Source: Tenebrio molitor
Taxonomy: Eukaryota; Arthropoda; Insecta; Coleoptera; Tenebrionidae
DNA: 64,000 nucleotides
Direction: 5' to 3'
NCBI RefSeq assembly: GCF_963966145.1
Contig: NC_091049.1
Location: 12,090,001 to 12,154,000, forward strand
Part shown: positions 52,175 through 62,479 of the stretch, in pieces
Layout of the letters: the number at the start of each line of letters is the position of its first letter
How positions within the stretch are numbered: position 1 is the stretch's first letter
Translations under genes and position numbers: made by a program
The notes under the pieces: generated by a model
The model's database searches: none
What the model saw: the letters and a program-made list of their open reading frames with translations, nothing else
Told to the model about the DNA's origin: nothing

Positions 52175-52700
52175 GACTCGTTTGTCAGAAGTAAACTTGA
52201 ATATGCATCGATTACTTGGTTTCCTCATCATGCTGTTCACATTGCTAAACTCCATCCAGCGAGAGATTGGGAGATTCTAAATTGTAGACATGTAACCCAA
52301 CACTACAAAATGTACTATTTAGAATACATTAACTAGAACATAATTTGAGGGCAAAAAAAGTTACTGCTTGAAGGTAAATAAATAAATAATTTACCCTGGG
52401 TAGTACTTTCTCTGCGTAGAATTTAATGATTTTTATGTCAACCAATCTCCCGCTGGACAAACTTTATATTGTATTGAACGTTTGCAGCATATTCTTAAAA
52501 TACTTGTGTTTCAGAAAGGATGGACGCTATCCTCCTATCCCAAACCATTTTATTGGAAGGTTTCTGGTTTAAAAGTTTATCCGAACGCAATAAATTAATG
52601 AATTTATTGTTTTTATACAAAATCCTTCATAACTTGATTGACTGTTGCTCTCTGCTCAGTCAGATTAATTTCTGTGTTACATTTTATTACTACTCGTAGT
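52175..52700 (+). pseudogene. Non-LTR retrotransposon RT C-terminus, interrupted
   Basis: FVRSKLEYASITWFPHHAVHIAKL is the thumb block (compare YVRSRLEYSSLVWSP at about 41970, minus). After 52270 an unrelated 200 bp intervenes; FRKDGRYPPIPNHFIGRF and LMNLLFLYKILHNLIDCCSL then continue the same protein. The gap is edged by CCAGCGAGAGATTGG and a near-inverse copy, perhaps a MITE. Confidence 0.65.
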
Positions 52701-52884
52701 AAAAACTTATTTTATTTACCAGGTCCAAGAACAATTTTTTTTTAATTTTCTCCTTTCTGCAACATGCTAAATATTTCCAACTCTGTCGGTGATCTCGTTG
52801 ATCTATTCTCGTGTAATATTGAATTGCTGAAATGATTGGATTTGTCTGATATTTAATTTGTATTGGTCAAATTATGCGTGCTCT

Positions 52885-53775
52885 TTAATTGGGATTTTTT
52901 CCTGTTGAGCAAAATTTGGACGAAGTTGTGACAGCGCATAATTTTCAACGGTCCAGACGAAACCGGAAAAAAACATATGCTACAAAAGGCCGCAAACAAG
53001 TGGGCAGTTTGACAAGTGCAAAAAGAAGCCAGCATTATAAAGCACTGTGTGCGATGAACGGGTTAGGATTATTATTCATACCTCCAGCGTTCACCATTCC
53101 CAGGAAAAATATGAAGCCCGAACTCATGGATAATGCTCCCAGAGGATCGATTTGCTTCTGTCAGGAGAGCAAATGGATGGCATCTGAGTTACGCTAAAGT
53201 GGCTCAAGCACTTCATAAGATTTGCAAAACTAAGCCCGGAAAACAAAGGGTTACTTCTATCAGATCATCACGCGAGCCACAAACATCTCAGAGTTTTGCA
53301 AAAAGCCAAAGAATAAAGAATCATACTATTCTGTTTCCCGGCTCTTGTATCCACAGGTGACAACCCTGGACACTTAATTTTTCGGGCCACTCAAGTCTAC
53401 TACAAAAGCAGTAAATTAGTCTTTGGCTCAAGGCTCGCCCTGGCAGAGTACTGACACATCTGCAAGTGGCCGGAATTTTTTGTGAAGCCTGTATCAGAAA
53501 GCTGCACTGCCCTCAACCGCCATCAAAGCATTCCAGAAAACAGGGATTGTTCCATATAATCCAGATATAATTGAGGAACAGACAAGAGTGTGTGCTAAAC
53601 ACTTTGAAACGAAAATGTTTTTAAATGATTTGAAGAATCGATTACAGCCCCATGCAACACCCACTCTATTCTTATCAACGGAGGAAGTTGAAGGTGCTGC
53701 AACAGGATCCACGATCAACGAACCATCTTGCAGTTCAGCATATGTTGATTCAAGTTTGTTTTTGATTGAAATACA
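52885..53775 (+). pseudogene. pogo/Tigger-like (DDE_1) transposase, central to C-terminal
   Basis: ATKGRKQVGSLTSAKRSQHY, then FIPPAFTIPRKNMKPELMDN with APRGSI, in one frame to about 53195; shifted frames go on with the Asp-region scrap (TSIRSSREPQTSQSF) and CTALNRHQSIP / FQKTGIVPYNPDII-type linker. 53588-53775 supplies the tail (FLSTEEVEGAATGS). This is the order of pogo/jerky transposases. At least five shifts or stops. The left, DNA-binding part is absent, and the 53779 repeat cuts it on the right. Confidence 0.7.
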
Positions 53776-53778
53776 TAT

Positions 53779-56140
53779 TGTAACGGTCCGAATAGGTTCG
53801 ATAAATTAAGAATTTTAATTTTAAAATAATTTCAACGAAATATTTTAAATACCGTTCATTTGCGACGGAAATGCTGGTCAGTTGTAAATTTTATTGTTGC
53901 TTTGTTCACAAGAGTGGCACCACACTCCTCAAGTGAAATCTGCCAACCTTTCTTTGAAAATCCAGGTACGCGTCCGGGGCAAAACATAGCCCAAGGGGAA
54001 CAAGTGTTCAGGGGAAAGGGAGCGTTGCAATAAATTTATTGTAATTACAAGTTCGACAATTTGGGTGGTCCAGTTAAAATCAGGGGATAATTGAATTAAT
54101 GAACTTGATGTTAGCAGGTTTCAAATTGAGAGAACAAAATTAATGTTCATTAGGTTAATTTACTTTTTTTAGCATTCTCAAATTTGTGGCATATTTGTAA
54201 TTAAAGGGCGAGAATTGCAAATTAAAAACAGAGCGCTTTATCGTAGAAAAGAACTAGAATTGTTTGCACTTTTAGTTAGAACAGTAACAAAGCAAAGTAG
54301 AAAGGGAGTCGGTAGAAAACACAGAGGACCGGGTAACGGTAAAGCCAGGTAGTCGTAGAAATCAGAGGTGTGAGTGAGAGAGAGAGAATGAAATTTACGA
54401 AGTAATTATTAATTAGAACGGTTTTGGGGAATCAAACCAATGTAGAACAATTTTTAGAAGTAGCAGAACAACGGAACTTAGTTGTATGAAATGGCACTTG
54501 CGTAACAGCGTTTCAAGCCCAATTTAGGTTTCAAAATAAGGTTAATTTGTTCCATTTTAATTATGTTTGTTTCATTTTAATTATGTTTGTTTCATTTTAA
54601 TTATGTTTGTTGCATTTTAATTATGTTTGTTTCATTTAAATTGTTTAATTCTTGGTGCTGATTTTTATTATTGTATAGAGTCGGTAATTCAGTGTTCCTG
54701 TTTAATTCTATTTGTTCCATTTTTAATTGTGTTTGTTTCTTGATGTTGAGATTTATTATTGTATAGAGTCAGTAATTTAGTGTTCTTTTTCAGAGTTCTA
54801 ATTCAACAACAAATTATGTACATTCGGTCTGGCCCTAACAAAAGTCTAAATTTAAACATTTAAAATAATGGTGGAAAAACGGAAACTGTAATTTCAAAAG
54901 TTTTAGAGATTTCGAAAAGGCGTCGCGATCGGCGTAAAGTAGAACCGAGCTGATTGGTCACTTTGGTCAAGTAGGGGTTGCGAAAGTGGGGTGCGCCAGA
55001 AATGATAAAACCGATTGCGGGACGGGAAACAAGGCTTTTTGATTCACTCGGGGTTTGATCTCCAAAGTAGCCGGGGGTACGTTCAGTACTTCGAGCAGCC
55101 ATTTTGTGACCACATGCTTTACATTTACAAGGTAACTTGTTTCTCTAATTCTTGTACATTATTTGTAGCCGTGATTAAATTAGTCAAACAGCATTTAGTT
55201 CTTTATCGTTCTAAAGTAAAGATTATATTATTTTCTTTGAGCTTTTGATGACCACGTGACTCTTTAGAATCTTGAATTAAATTCTTTATCGCGAAGTATG
55301 TGATCTTCTTGCATTTACCGATTGGGGAAACGTGCTCTCGACAAGTTTAAATCATTTAAAAAAAAAGGGGGACATCTTAATTCATTATTCGTCGTTTTGG
55401 GACCTTCTCTCGGTTGGGGGAAGCTACCGCCAGTGTCCATCGTTCTCAATTAGCTGTTGGTCCGGCGTAGAGCACAAAGAGCCATCGCCAAATTTAGGTG
55501 GATAGTGACCCTTTAGGTACAGCTGACACGTGAAGAGAGGTACCCTTGTAAGTCTGTTAGAACCTTTTTCCCTTTTATTTTACCCTTTATTAGACCAGGC
55601 TAAACTGAGAGGTTCCAGGGCATCGCGTCGGGTTCAATTTAATTGGGGAAATAATTGTAATCTAAATCGGATCACATAGTTCGCATCTCAAACTCGTATA
55701 ATGCTGTTCGCGCCATAAACTCATATATTTGCCCAGCTTAGTCATTTATTCATGAGTCAGATCTCAATTCGTGGGCCGAGAGTCAAATTTCATTGGGTCA
55801 AATTTCCACCAACTTCTGTTATTAAATTAATTTATTTATTTCTATAATTTGTTGGGACCAAACACCACCACACTCGATTATTTGTTAAATAAAATTTAAG
55901 TGAAGTGTGCTCAATCGTTTTAATTCTATTTGGAAAAACCTTCCGAAGGTACGGCCTCTCGTTAGAACCTAATTAAACAAAATGAAAAATAAAACATAAC
56001 GTAGGATCCATAAATATTTCTTTCTCATTATTTTTGTTTCTTATTTTTCCGCAAAATTTCATCCGAGGGAATGCGGCAACCAACAATACACCAAATGAGG
56101 GAGAAGAAAAAATCATCGAGGAAAGTCGAGGAAGTCGAAA
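53779..56140 (+). repeat. Non-coding repeat, copy 2
   Basis: Same family as 1592-5330. Lacks the MITEs and the hAT fragment. Holds about 600 bp (54430-55040) and another 120 bp (about 55420-55540) that copy 1 lacks. Includes the 20-bp tandem array at 54551. No gene. Confidence 0.8.
54551..54646 (+). repeat. 20-bp tandem repeat, about 4.7 units
   Basis: Unit TTCATTTTAATTATGTTTGT repeated with single-base variants. Confidence 0.95.
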
Positions 56141-56165
56141 AGTTACAATATATATTTTTTTATTA

Positions 56166-58822
56166 CAGAGTGACAGAAACCACAAATTCTGCACCCATGA
56201 CAGAATCTCTGTTTTCACCATCAAAAAACACCCAAACTGAACAAAGTATCTTCCAATACGCCAAGGAAGAGGAAGATCAGAGAAGGGATTAGAATGCTGA
56301 AACAGGAAAACAAAAGGCTGAAAATACACCATGAGAGCCATCTCGACAACATAACAGTCGATGATTTTAAAAAGTTGTGTGTAAAATTTCTACCACCATC
56401 GAGTGCAAAGTTTGTTGGAGCACAGGCTTCAATTAACACTCGAAAAAATAATGGGAAACGTTATTCAGACGAGTTTAAAAGATTTTCTCTCCAGTTGTAT
56501 TTTATTAGTCCAAAAGCTTATAAGTATGTTTCAAAGACTTTTACGCTGCCATCTGTGAGAAGTCTCCAAAGATTCACACATGGAATGAATTTTCAACCAG
56601 GCTTATTAAATTTCGTTTTTGATGCAGGTACTGAAATTAAAAGTTAATCAAATGACAGAAAACGAAAGATATTGTACACTATGTTGGGACGAAATGGCCA
56701 CAAAAACTAATATTTTTTTATAATTGTTCCAAGGATAAAATTATTGGGTTTATTGACAATGGTAAAGACAGAGAGTTTATTCCAACACAAAAAGTTCTTG
56801 TTTTGATGGTTAGGGGATTACTGTCCAATTGGAAACACCCTGTGGCTTTTTTCTTTTGCAAATCATCATGTCATGAGACAAAAAAAAATTTAAATCAATG
56901 TTAAAATCACCTTTTTAAAATTTCTTTAAATGTGAAAATAATTATTAGTGATCAAGGATCAAATTTTTTGGAAACTATGAATTCATTAGGTGGAACCATT
57001 GATAAACCTAATTTTATATTTCAGGGTGAAGACGGCTTAAAAAAAAATTATATGATGTATGACCCACCACAGTTAATTAAATCTGTGAGGAATACTCTCC
57101 GCAATTGTAATAGTATTGAGTATTTGGGTGGGAAGAGGGCATCTTGGGAATTTATTGAGCAGTTTTATAACTCGGACAAAACCAAAAGCTTACGAATTGC
57201 CAGTAAACTGACAGATAAACATTTAAATCCAAACAATTGGGAAAGAATGCGAGTATCTTTGGCGGTACAAGTTTTGAGTGAAAGTGTGGCTGTGGGTATT
57301 TCAACATAATATGTTTGGCCGGCAGAAAGTTCAGCGCTACATATTATGGGAACGGCCGATTTTATTGAAAAATTTTACCGCCTTTTTGACATATTTAATT
57401 CGTCAAAACATAAGCAGCATAACTTGCCGTATAACGGTGCTAAATTTCAAAGAGATTTCATAGAAGAAATGTTAAATTTATTAAAATCTATTAAAATAAT
57501 AAATAAAACAAAATAAAGACGTTACCAATTCGTTTAAATGTTTTAAAGGCTGGTGTATAAATAATAATGCATTAAAAATGTTATGGGATGAGCTGAAAGC
57601 TGCAAATGCAAAATTTTTACTGACCAAAAAATTGAATCAGGATTGTTTAGAAAACTTTTTTGGTGCTGTACGGGAAAATGTGGCAATAATAATAACCCAA
57701 CAGCTTTTCATTTTATATGCGCGTTCAAAAATCTGTTTTTTCGGCTTCCGTCTAGAAACACTGATTTTGCATTCGTCTAAATCGTCTGGAAACTAGCATT
57801 TCCCTGACTAGGCAAGAAAATCGACACAGGAATTTTTAATGAGAGATTTTAGGTTGGCAGCACAAAATGTCAGTGTCATGCGGCATTTTTGTACAATTTT
57901 TTAAATGTAAAATATTGATGTCGGGCAAATTTGTATTCCTTATCGCAAGCTGTACATTGTGTATAGCAGTAGGGGCCGAGCGGGTATCAAGAGATGGGTT
58001 AGGAATAACAGAAACGACGACGACGGTTTTGAATATTTGAGGAATTGGTTGATTTTTGTCGTGACAGTCGCTTTTTGAATCCTTTGTGTTGCCAATGGAA
58101 GAAAAATAAATTCCCTATCTGGTAATTTTTTAACAAAAATTATTATATTTTGCTTTAAATAAATTGTCGGTCGAAAAAAATTTGTGTATTACACGGCCAG
58201 AAAATGTTTTGCAAGTGCTCGCACTTGGGGGCCTGAGCTGGCGTCTCTGCCCCACAAACCGTGCTTGCACTTGCAAAATGGCATTTTCTAGCCTTGTGAT
58301 ACAAATAACTATTCTTTGAATTTCATTGTTCACAGTGAGCGAAGCAATTGCGAGGATGGTTTTGAGAATTTGCTAAATGAATTAAATTCTGCTGATAAGA
58401 TTCCTGCAACTTCTTTATTTGACCAGCAGGAACAACCGGCAGAAATATACCTCCTGCAAGAAGATGAATACAAGAAAAATGATTTGCCATACTAAAATGC
58501 ATTACATTACGTAAGTGGCTATTTAATTAAACAATGTTTAGACAAACATAGATGTGATAAATGCATAGCATATAGTAAAAAAGTAGAAACTTTAGATGCC
58601 AATACAATTATGTGTCACCTTAAAGCTTTCGAAATAAAAAACAAAGCTACATTCGGCCATTTACGAATGCCTGGGTTTGATTTTGTACATTACGTAAGAA
58701 AGATGGATGATTGTTTTACACAAAATTTCGCTAATCTTGCAGTAAAAGATAATGTCGGGTTACATTTGATCCAAATGTTTGAAAACATTTCATTTTGTAC
58801 CCCATGTGAAGACTTTCTCTAG
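56166..58822 (+). pseudogene. P-superfamily (THAP9-like) transposase
   Basis: 56294-56647 has coiled-coil LKQENKRLKIHHESHLDN, RYSDEFKRFSLQLYFISPKAY and LPSVRSLQRFTHGM (the DNA-binding helix block). Then CTLCWDEMATKTN (first Asp), GLLSNWKHPVAFFF, and 56932-57309 with IISDQGSNFLETMNSLGG (second Asp), MYDPPQLIKSVRNTLRN (the DPPH-type block) and KLTDKHLNPNNWERMRVSLA. Shifted frames continue: LHIMGTADFIEKFYRLFDIF, then LTKKLNQDCLENFFGAVREN. After a MITE-bearing 500 bp, 58490-58822 has ALHYVSGYLIKQCLDKHRCDKC. About seven breaks. The THAP finger is not seen. Confidence 0.85.
58186..58302. mobile_element. Short palindromic MITE, about 117 bp
   Basis: GTATTACACGGCCAGAAAAT (left) faces the complement of GTATCACAAGGCTAGAAAAT (right). 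TTTTGCAAGTGC repeats inward on both arms. It lies within the P-like gene, between its two C-terminal parts. Confidence 0.75.
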
Positions 58823-59150
58823 GTTGTACTTGATGAAATTATTTTGCAAATTGAAAATTTTTTAGACTTTGAAAAAATACAACGCAGGTACACCTAGGAA
58901 GTCTAAACAATTAATTACTGTTTGTACATTGTAAGAATTAAATAGTTATTACATTTTAATAAACTGTTTTAAAATTTTTACCATGTATGAATTAATTTGT
59001 TTCCTTAAATGTATTGTTATTTTTAAACCAAATGTCAAGAAAAATAACTCGAATGACCTGTTGTTCCGAACAATTCTGCGCCCATGTAGTCAAGCACGCC
59101 AATGAATTTCTAGTTTCAAAATGGCCGAAGGTCATTGAATTGGGGTATTA
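58823..59150. other. No recognised gene
   Basis: AT-rich 3' flank of the P-like gene, with AATAAA at about 58959. Confidence 0.5.
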
Positions 59151-59590
59151 CACAACCCATGCATAAAAAATGCAATGTCGCTTCTATTCGGTACGTGGAT
59201 ATTCTTTGACGGAAGCACCAAGGGAGGACTTAGACGAAGAGCAAGTGAGAAAGAAAGGCAAAAAAAAGAATAGCACATCCAGAAGAATGGCGTATAAATA
59301 AGTCTAAACCTCAAAGAAATTCCGGGTAATCCTATGGATCTGCTTCAAAAAGTAGGAAACCGTATAAAGAAAGGCAACAACGCGCTTCTTCTGGGGTGAA
59401 GTGTAAACTGAAATGCTCCAAGAAAATTGACGAAAATCGCAGACAGGAGATATTTAGTAGCTATTGGGCGCTTGGTGATTTGTCTAAACAACGAAATTAC
59501 ATTGGTGCTAACACTCAATCAATAAAACCTAAATATCGATATTCGTCAACCGAAAATCACCGTAACTTGAACTCTGCGTTTTGTGATGTA
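59150..59590 (+). pseudogene. Unnamed arthropod TE gene, N-terminal part
   Basis: Frames read HPEEWRINKSKPQRNSG, then GVKCKLKCSKKIDENRRQEI with two Cys, FSSYWALGDLSKQRNYIGAN, and YRYSSTENHRNL up to the LINE. The protein continues at 61590 (FDIDDERIRVCKTLF). The split is where the retroelement entered. I know this protein only as a repeated, TE-like family of arthropods and cannot name a superfamily. Confidence 0.6.
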
Positions 59591-59594
59591 TATA

Positions 59595-61590
59595 GGATAC
59601 CATATAAGTGAACAATATTCCAGTTGAGATCTAATCAATGACGTGTACAGTAACAATAGAGTTTTTGGATTGCTGAAGTCTTTACAATTTCTAAATACAA
59701 ATCCATACGTTTTTAGAGCTTTGCTAACAATATTGTTAAGATGATCGTTAAAATTTAATTCCGTATCGAAAGTGACACCCAAATCTTTGAATTTGTAGAC
59801 TCGTTCTAAACGATGTTGGTCAATTATATACGTATGTTCCTTGACAGAACGAATCCGGGAATATGAGGATACAAAACATTTAGCAGTATTCAAAGAGAGC
59901 CGATTTCGAGATGACCATTCAACAACAGCGTCTAAGTTATTTTGTAGTAGATTAAAATCACTATCAGATTCGATTCTAATAAATAATTTAAGATCATCAG
60001 CGAAAAGCAACTTTTCACAGGTAATAACATTGACCATATCGTTTATGAAAAGTAGGAATAGAAGAGGTCCAAGGTTTGAGCCTTGCGGAACGCCTGAGGT
60101 CGGTGTAAAGGACTTGGATACAAAGTTTTGGTAGGTAACATAGTGGCGCCTATCTAGCAGATATGACTGAAATAAGGCAAGTAAAGAATTATCAAAACCA
60201 AACTGTTCAAGTTTTCTGAGTAGAATGAAATGATCGATTTGGTCAAACGCTTTCTGAGAATCTGTATATAGAACGTCCACTTGATATTTAGAGTCAATTG
60301 CCTCTGAAACGTATTGCGAAAAATAAGCGAGGTTGGTGAGTGTTGATCTTCTTTCTACAAATCCGTGTTGATGAGGTGAAATATAGTTCTTTACGCCTGC
60401 ATAAATGCGTTTATATAATATAGATTCTAAGATCTTTGAAAAATTACATATTATGGAAATGGGTCTAAAGTGTTCGATGTTTGACAAATCTCCTTTTTTA
60501 AAAATCGGTGAGACCCGTGCTTGCTTCCAAACTGTGGGAAAAGTTGAAGATTTAATTATGAGGTTGAATATCGAAAACAGTGGTGTTACAAATATTTGAG
60601 CACAATCCCGAAGAAGGAAACTTGGAATCCCGTCAAGCCCAGCAGTCATGGAGGTTTTAAAAGATTTTAGTGAAGATATTATTTCCTCTTCGAAAATTTG
60701 TGTAATTGAAATAATATTATGAAAATTAGTGTCAACAACTCTCTTCGTATATTCAGGATCGGATGCTAAATATACTTGATTGAAAAAAGAGGAAAATGCA
60801 TCAACAATGTCTTGAGGTGAGGATAGCGTTAGATCATCAAAATGCATCGTGCCAGGTATTCGAGAACGGCCCTTTTTCTGGTGAATGTAACCCCAAAACC
60901 TTTTCGGATCTTTCGACAGTTTACATTCAATGGACAACATATATTTTTTGTAGGAAGTAGAAATTAAAAGTTTACATTTAGACCTATATCCTTTAAATTC
61001 ATTGTAATGTCCAAGATCCTTGGATCTTTTGTATTTACGGAAAAGCCTGTGCTTCATCTGAATTGTCTTTGTGATCTCCCTGTCGAACCAAGGTGGATAT
61101 TTTCGACTTTGGTTTATCAGACGGCGTTTAGGGACATGCAGGTTGAATATTTCATGTAACTTGGCATAAAAAGAAGAACATGCAACATCAACATCAGTCA
61201 AATTATTGAGAAACGACCAATCCGTCTGCAATAGAGTATCATATAGTCTGGGAAAATCAGCTTTCTTGAAGTTGAAAAATGACGCTCCATCATTTACCCT
61301 GAAGTTCATAAATTTTGGGGTTTGATGTAGAAAACATATATCCAGAGACGGATGATAAGAATCCTCATCAACCAGCTGAAAATTTGATTTGAGCACTTCG
61401 CAATTGAAATTAGCAAAAACGAGATCAAGTATACGCTGAGAGGTGTTCAGTATACTGTTGTATTGCCCAAAGTTTACAAAGTTTTGGAAGTTTCGTAGAA
61501 CTGTAGCGGATCTGTTGTAAACATTGGTACTAAAAGTAGGTGTATTAAAATCACCTAGAACGATGACTTTGTCCTCGTGTACTTTAAGTT
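59595..61590 (-). pseudogene. Non-LTR retrotransposon (Jockey/CR1-like): endonuclease end and RT
   Basis: The minus-strand ORF 61396-59546 has 616 codons without a stop. Upstream, GDFNTPTF (about 61555) and LDLVFANFN belong to the end of the AP-endonuclease. RT blocks in order are SPIFKKGDLSNIEHFRPISI, QHGFVERRSTLTNLAYF, VLYTDSQKAFDQIDH (the usual Asp is in YTD), SGVPQGSNLGPLLFLLFIND, and LLFADDLKLFIR with the catalytic FADD. Then LSLNTAKC and LGVTFDTELNFNDH follow. The piece breaks off at both ends: inside the endonuclease (about 61590) and just after CSLIWYPIY (about 59600), so both the 5' and the true 3' end are lost. The RT frame is unusually well kept. Confidence 0.9.
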
Positions 61591-62440
61591 TTATTTCGAT
61601 ATTGATGATGAACGGATAAGAGTTTGTAAAACTTTGTTTAAAGCCACTCTTGATATTAACGACCGCCCAATTAGAACGGTTTTAGCAAAAAAAGATGTAA
61701 CTGGTTTCGTTGCAACTGATTTACGTGGAAAACACGACAAACACCCAACAGCTGAAGTTAAAAACAATGTACTCGATTCAATACCTAAAATTGAATCCCA
61801 CTATCTCCGTGCTCAAACCAAGCGCAATTATACTGAAGGAAGTAAATCTTTAGCAGATTTATATAGAGATTATAAAAAGGAGCGCGTTGAATTCTATTTA
61901 CCATTCGCAAATCTGTTAAGGGACAGTAGAATATTTAACGAAGAATACAACCTAGGATTTTTTTCACCGAAGAAGGATCAGTGCGAACTATGTATTGCAT
62001 TTCAGAATGCGGAAGGTGAGGAAAAGGAAGCATTACGGATGAAATTTCAAAACCATCAAAAAAAGAAACAGTTATCGCGACAGGAAAAAGAAGCTCATAA
62101 AACTCGAGTCAACAAAAGTGTTATTGTAGCAGTCTACGACCTACAAGCTGTTCTACCGACACCTCGAGGAGATGTATCCGTGTTCTATTATAAGTCGAAA
62201 TTAAACAATTACAACTTTACGTTATCCGAATTAAAAACTGGTGCAACATAATGTTATTTATGGCATGAAGGTGAAGGCAATCGCGGGGCTGAAGAAATCG
62301 CAACTTGTGTATTAAAGTTTATTGAAAAAAAGTTATTAATGCGGCTAATAATCAGGAAGGACCACTGGACATTATCTTTTACACGGACAATTGTTGTGGT
62401 CAACAGAAAAATAAATATCTAGTGGCTATACAGTGAGTTT
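61590..62440 (+). pseudogene. Unnamed arthropod TE gene, central part
   Basis: 61577-62251 is one frame: FDIDDERIRVCKTLFKATLD, then INDRPIRTVLAKKDVTGFVA, RGKHDKHPT, IPKIESHYLRAQTKRNY, LADLYRDYKKERVEFYLPFA, FSPKKDQCELCIAFQNAEG with a C-x2-C, then VNKSVIVAVYDLQAVLPTP (an Asp in a buried strand, nuclease-like) and DVSVFYYKSKLNNYNFT. A shift near 62250 gives WHEGEGNRGAEEIATCVLKF, and a further one ADN(C)-like IVVVNRKINI. The layout YDLQAV...WHE.....GA.E...C...F...SDN..GQN looks like an RNase H-fold transposase core. The second Asp region is damaged. The C-terminus is absent. Confidence 0.6.
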
Positions 62441-62479
62441 TTTATTTTACTGAACATACGCCAATGCACTGACAGCAAA

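Larger units (their letters stand above)
53779..58830 (+). mobile_element. P-like element with a long 5' region (copy 2 of the repeat)
   Basis: The repeat shared with 1592-5330 covers 53779-56140. A splice acceptor (TTTTATTACAG at about 56165) then leads into P-like coding that continues to 58822. Left border: similarity to copy 1 begins exactly at TGTAAC. No inverse of that end is found beyond 58830, so I cannot prove that the 5' region and the gene are one element, only that they adjoin. Confidence 0.55.

Noticed and set aside
52250..52465. Possible MITE inside the RT relic (CCAGCGAGAGATTGG and near-inverse)
   Set aside because: Only about 15 bp match with mismatches and no clear duplication. 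Mentioned with the RT relic but not called as an element.
54551..54646. Array of 20-bp units considered as a CRISPR or satellite
   Set aside because: Units abut without spacers and there are under five of them, so it is a simple tandem repeat.
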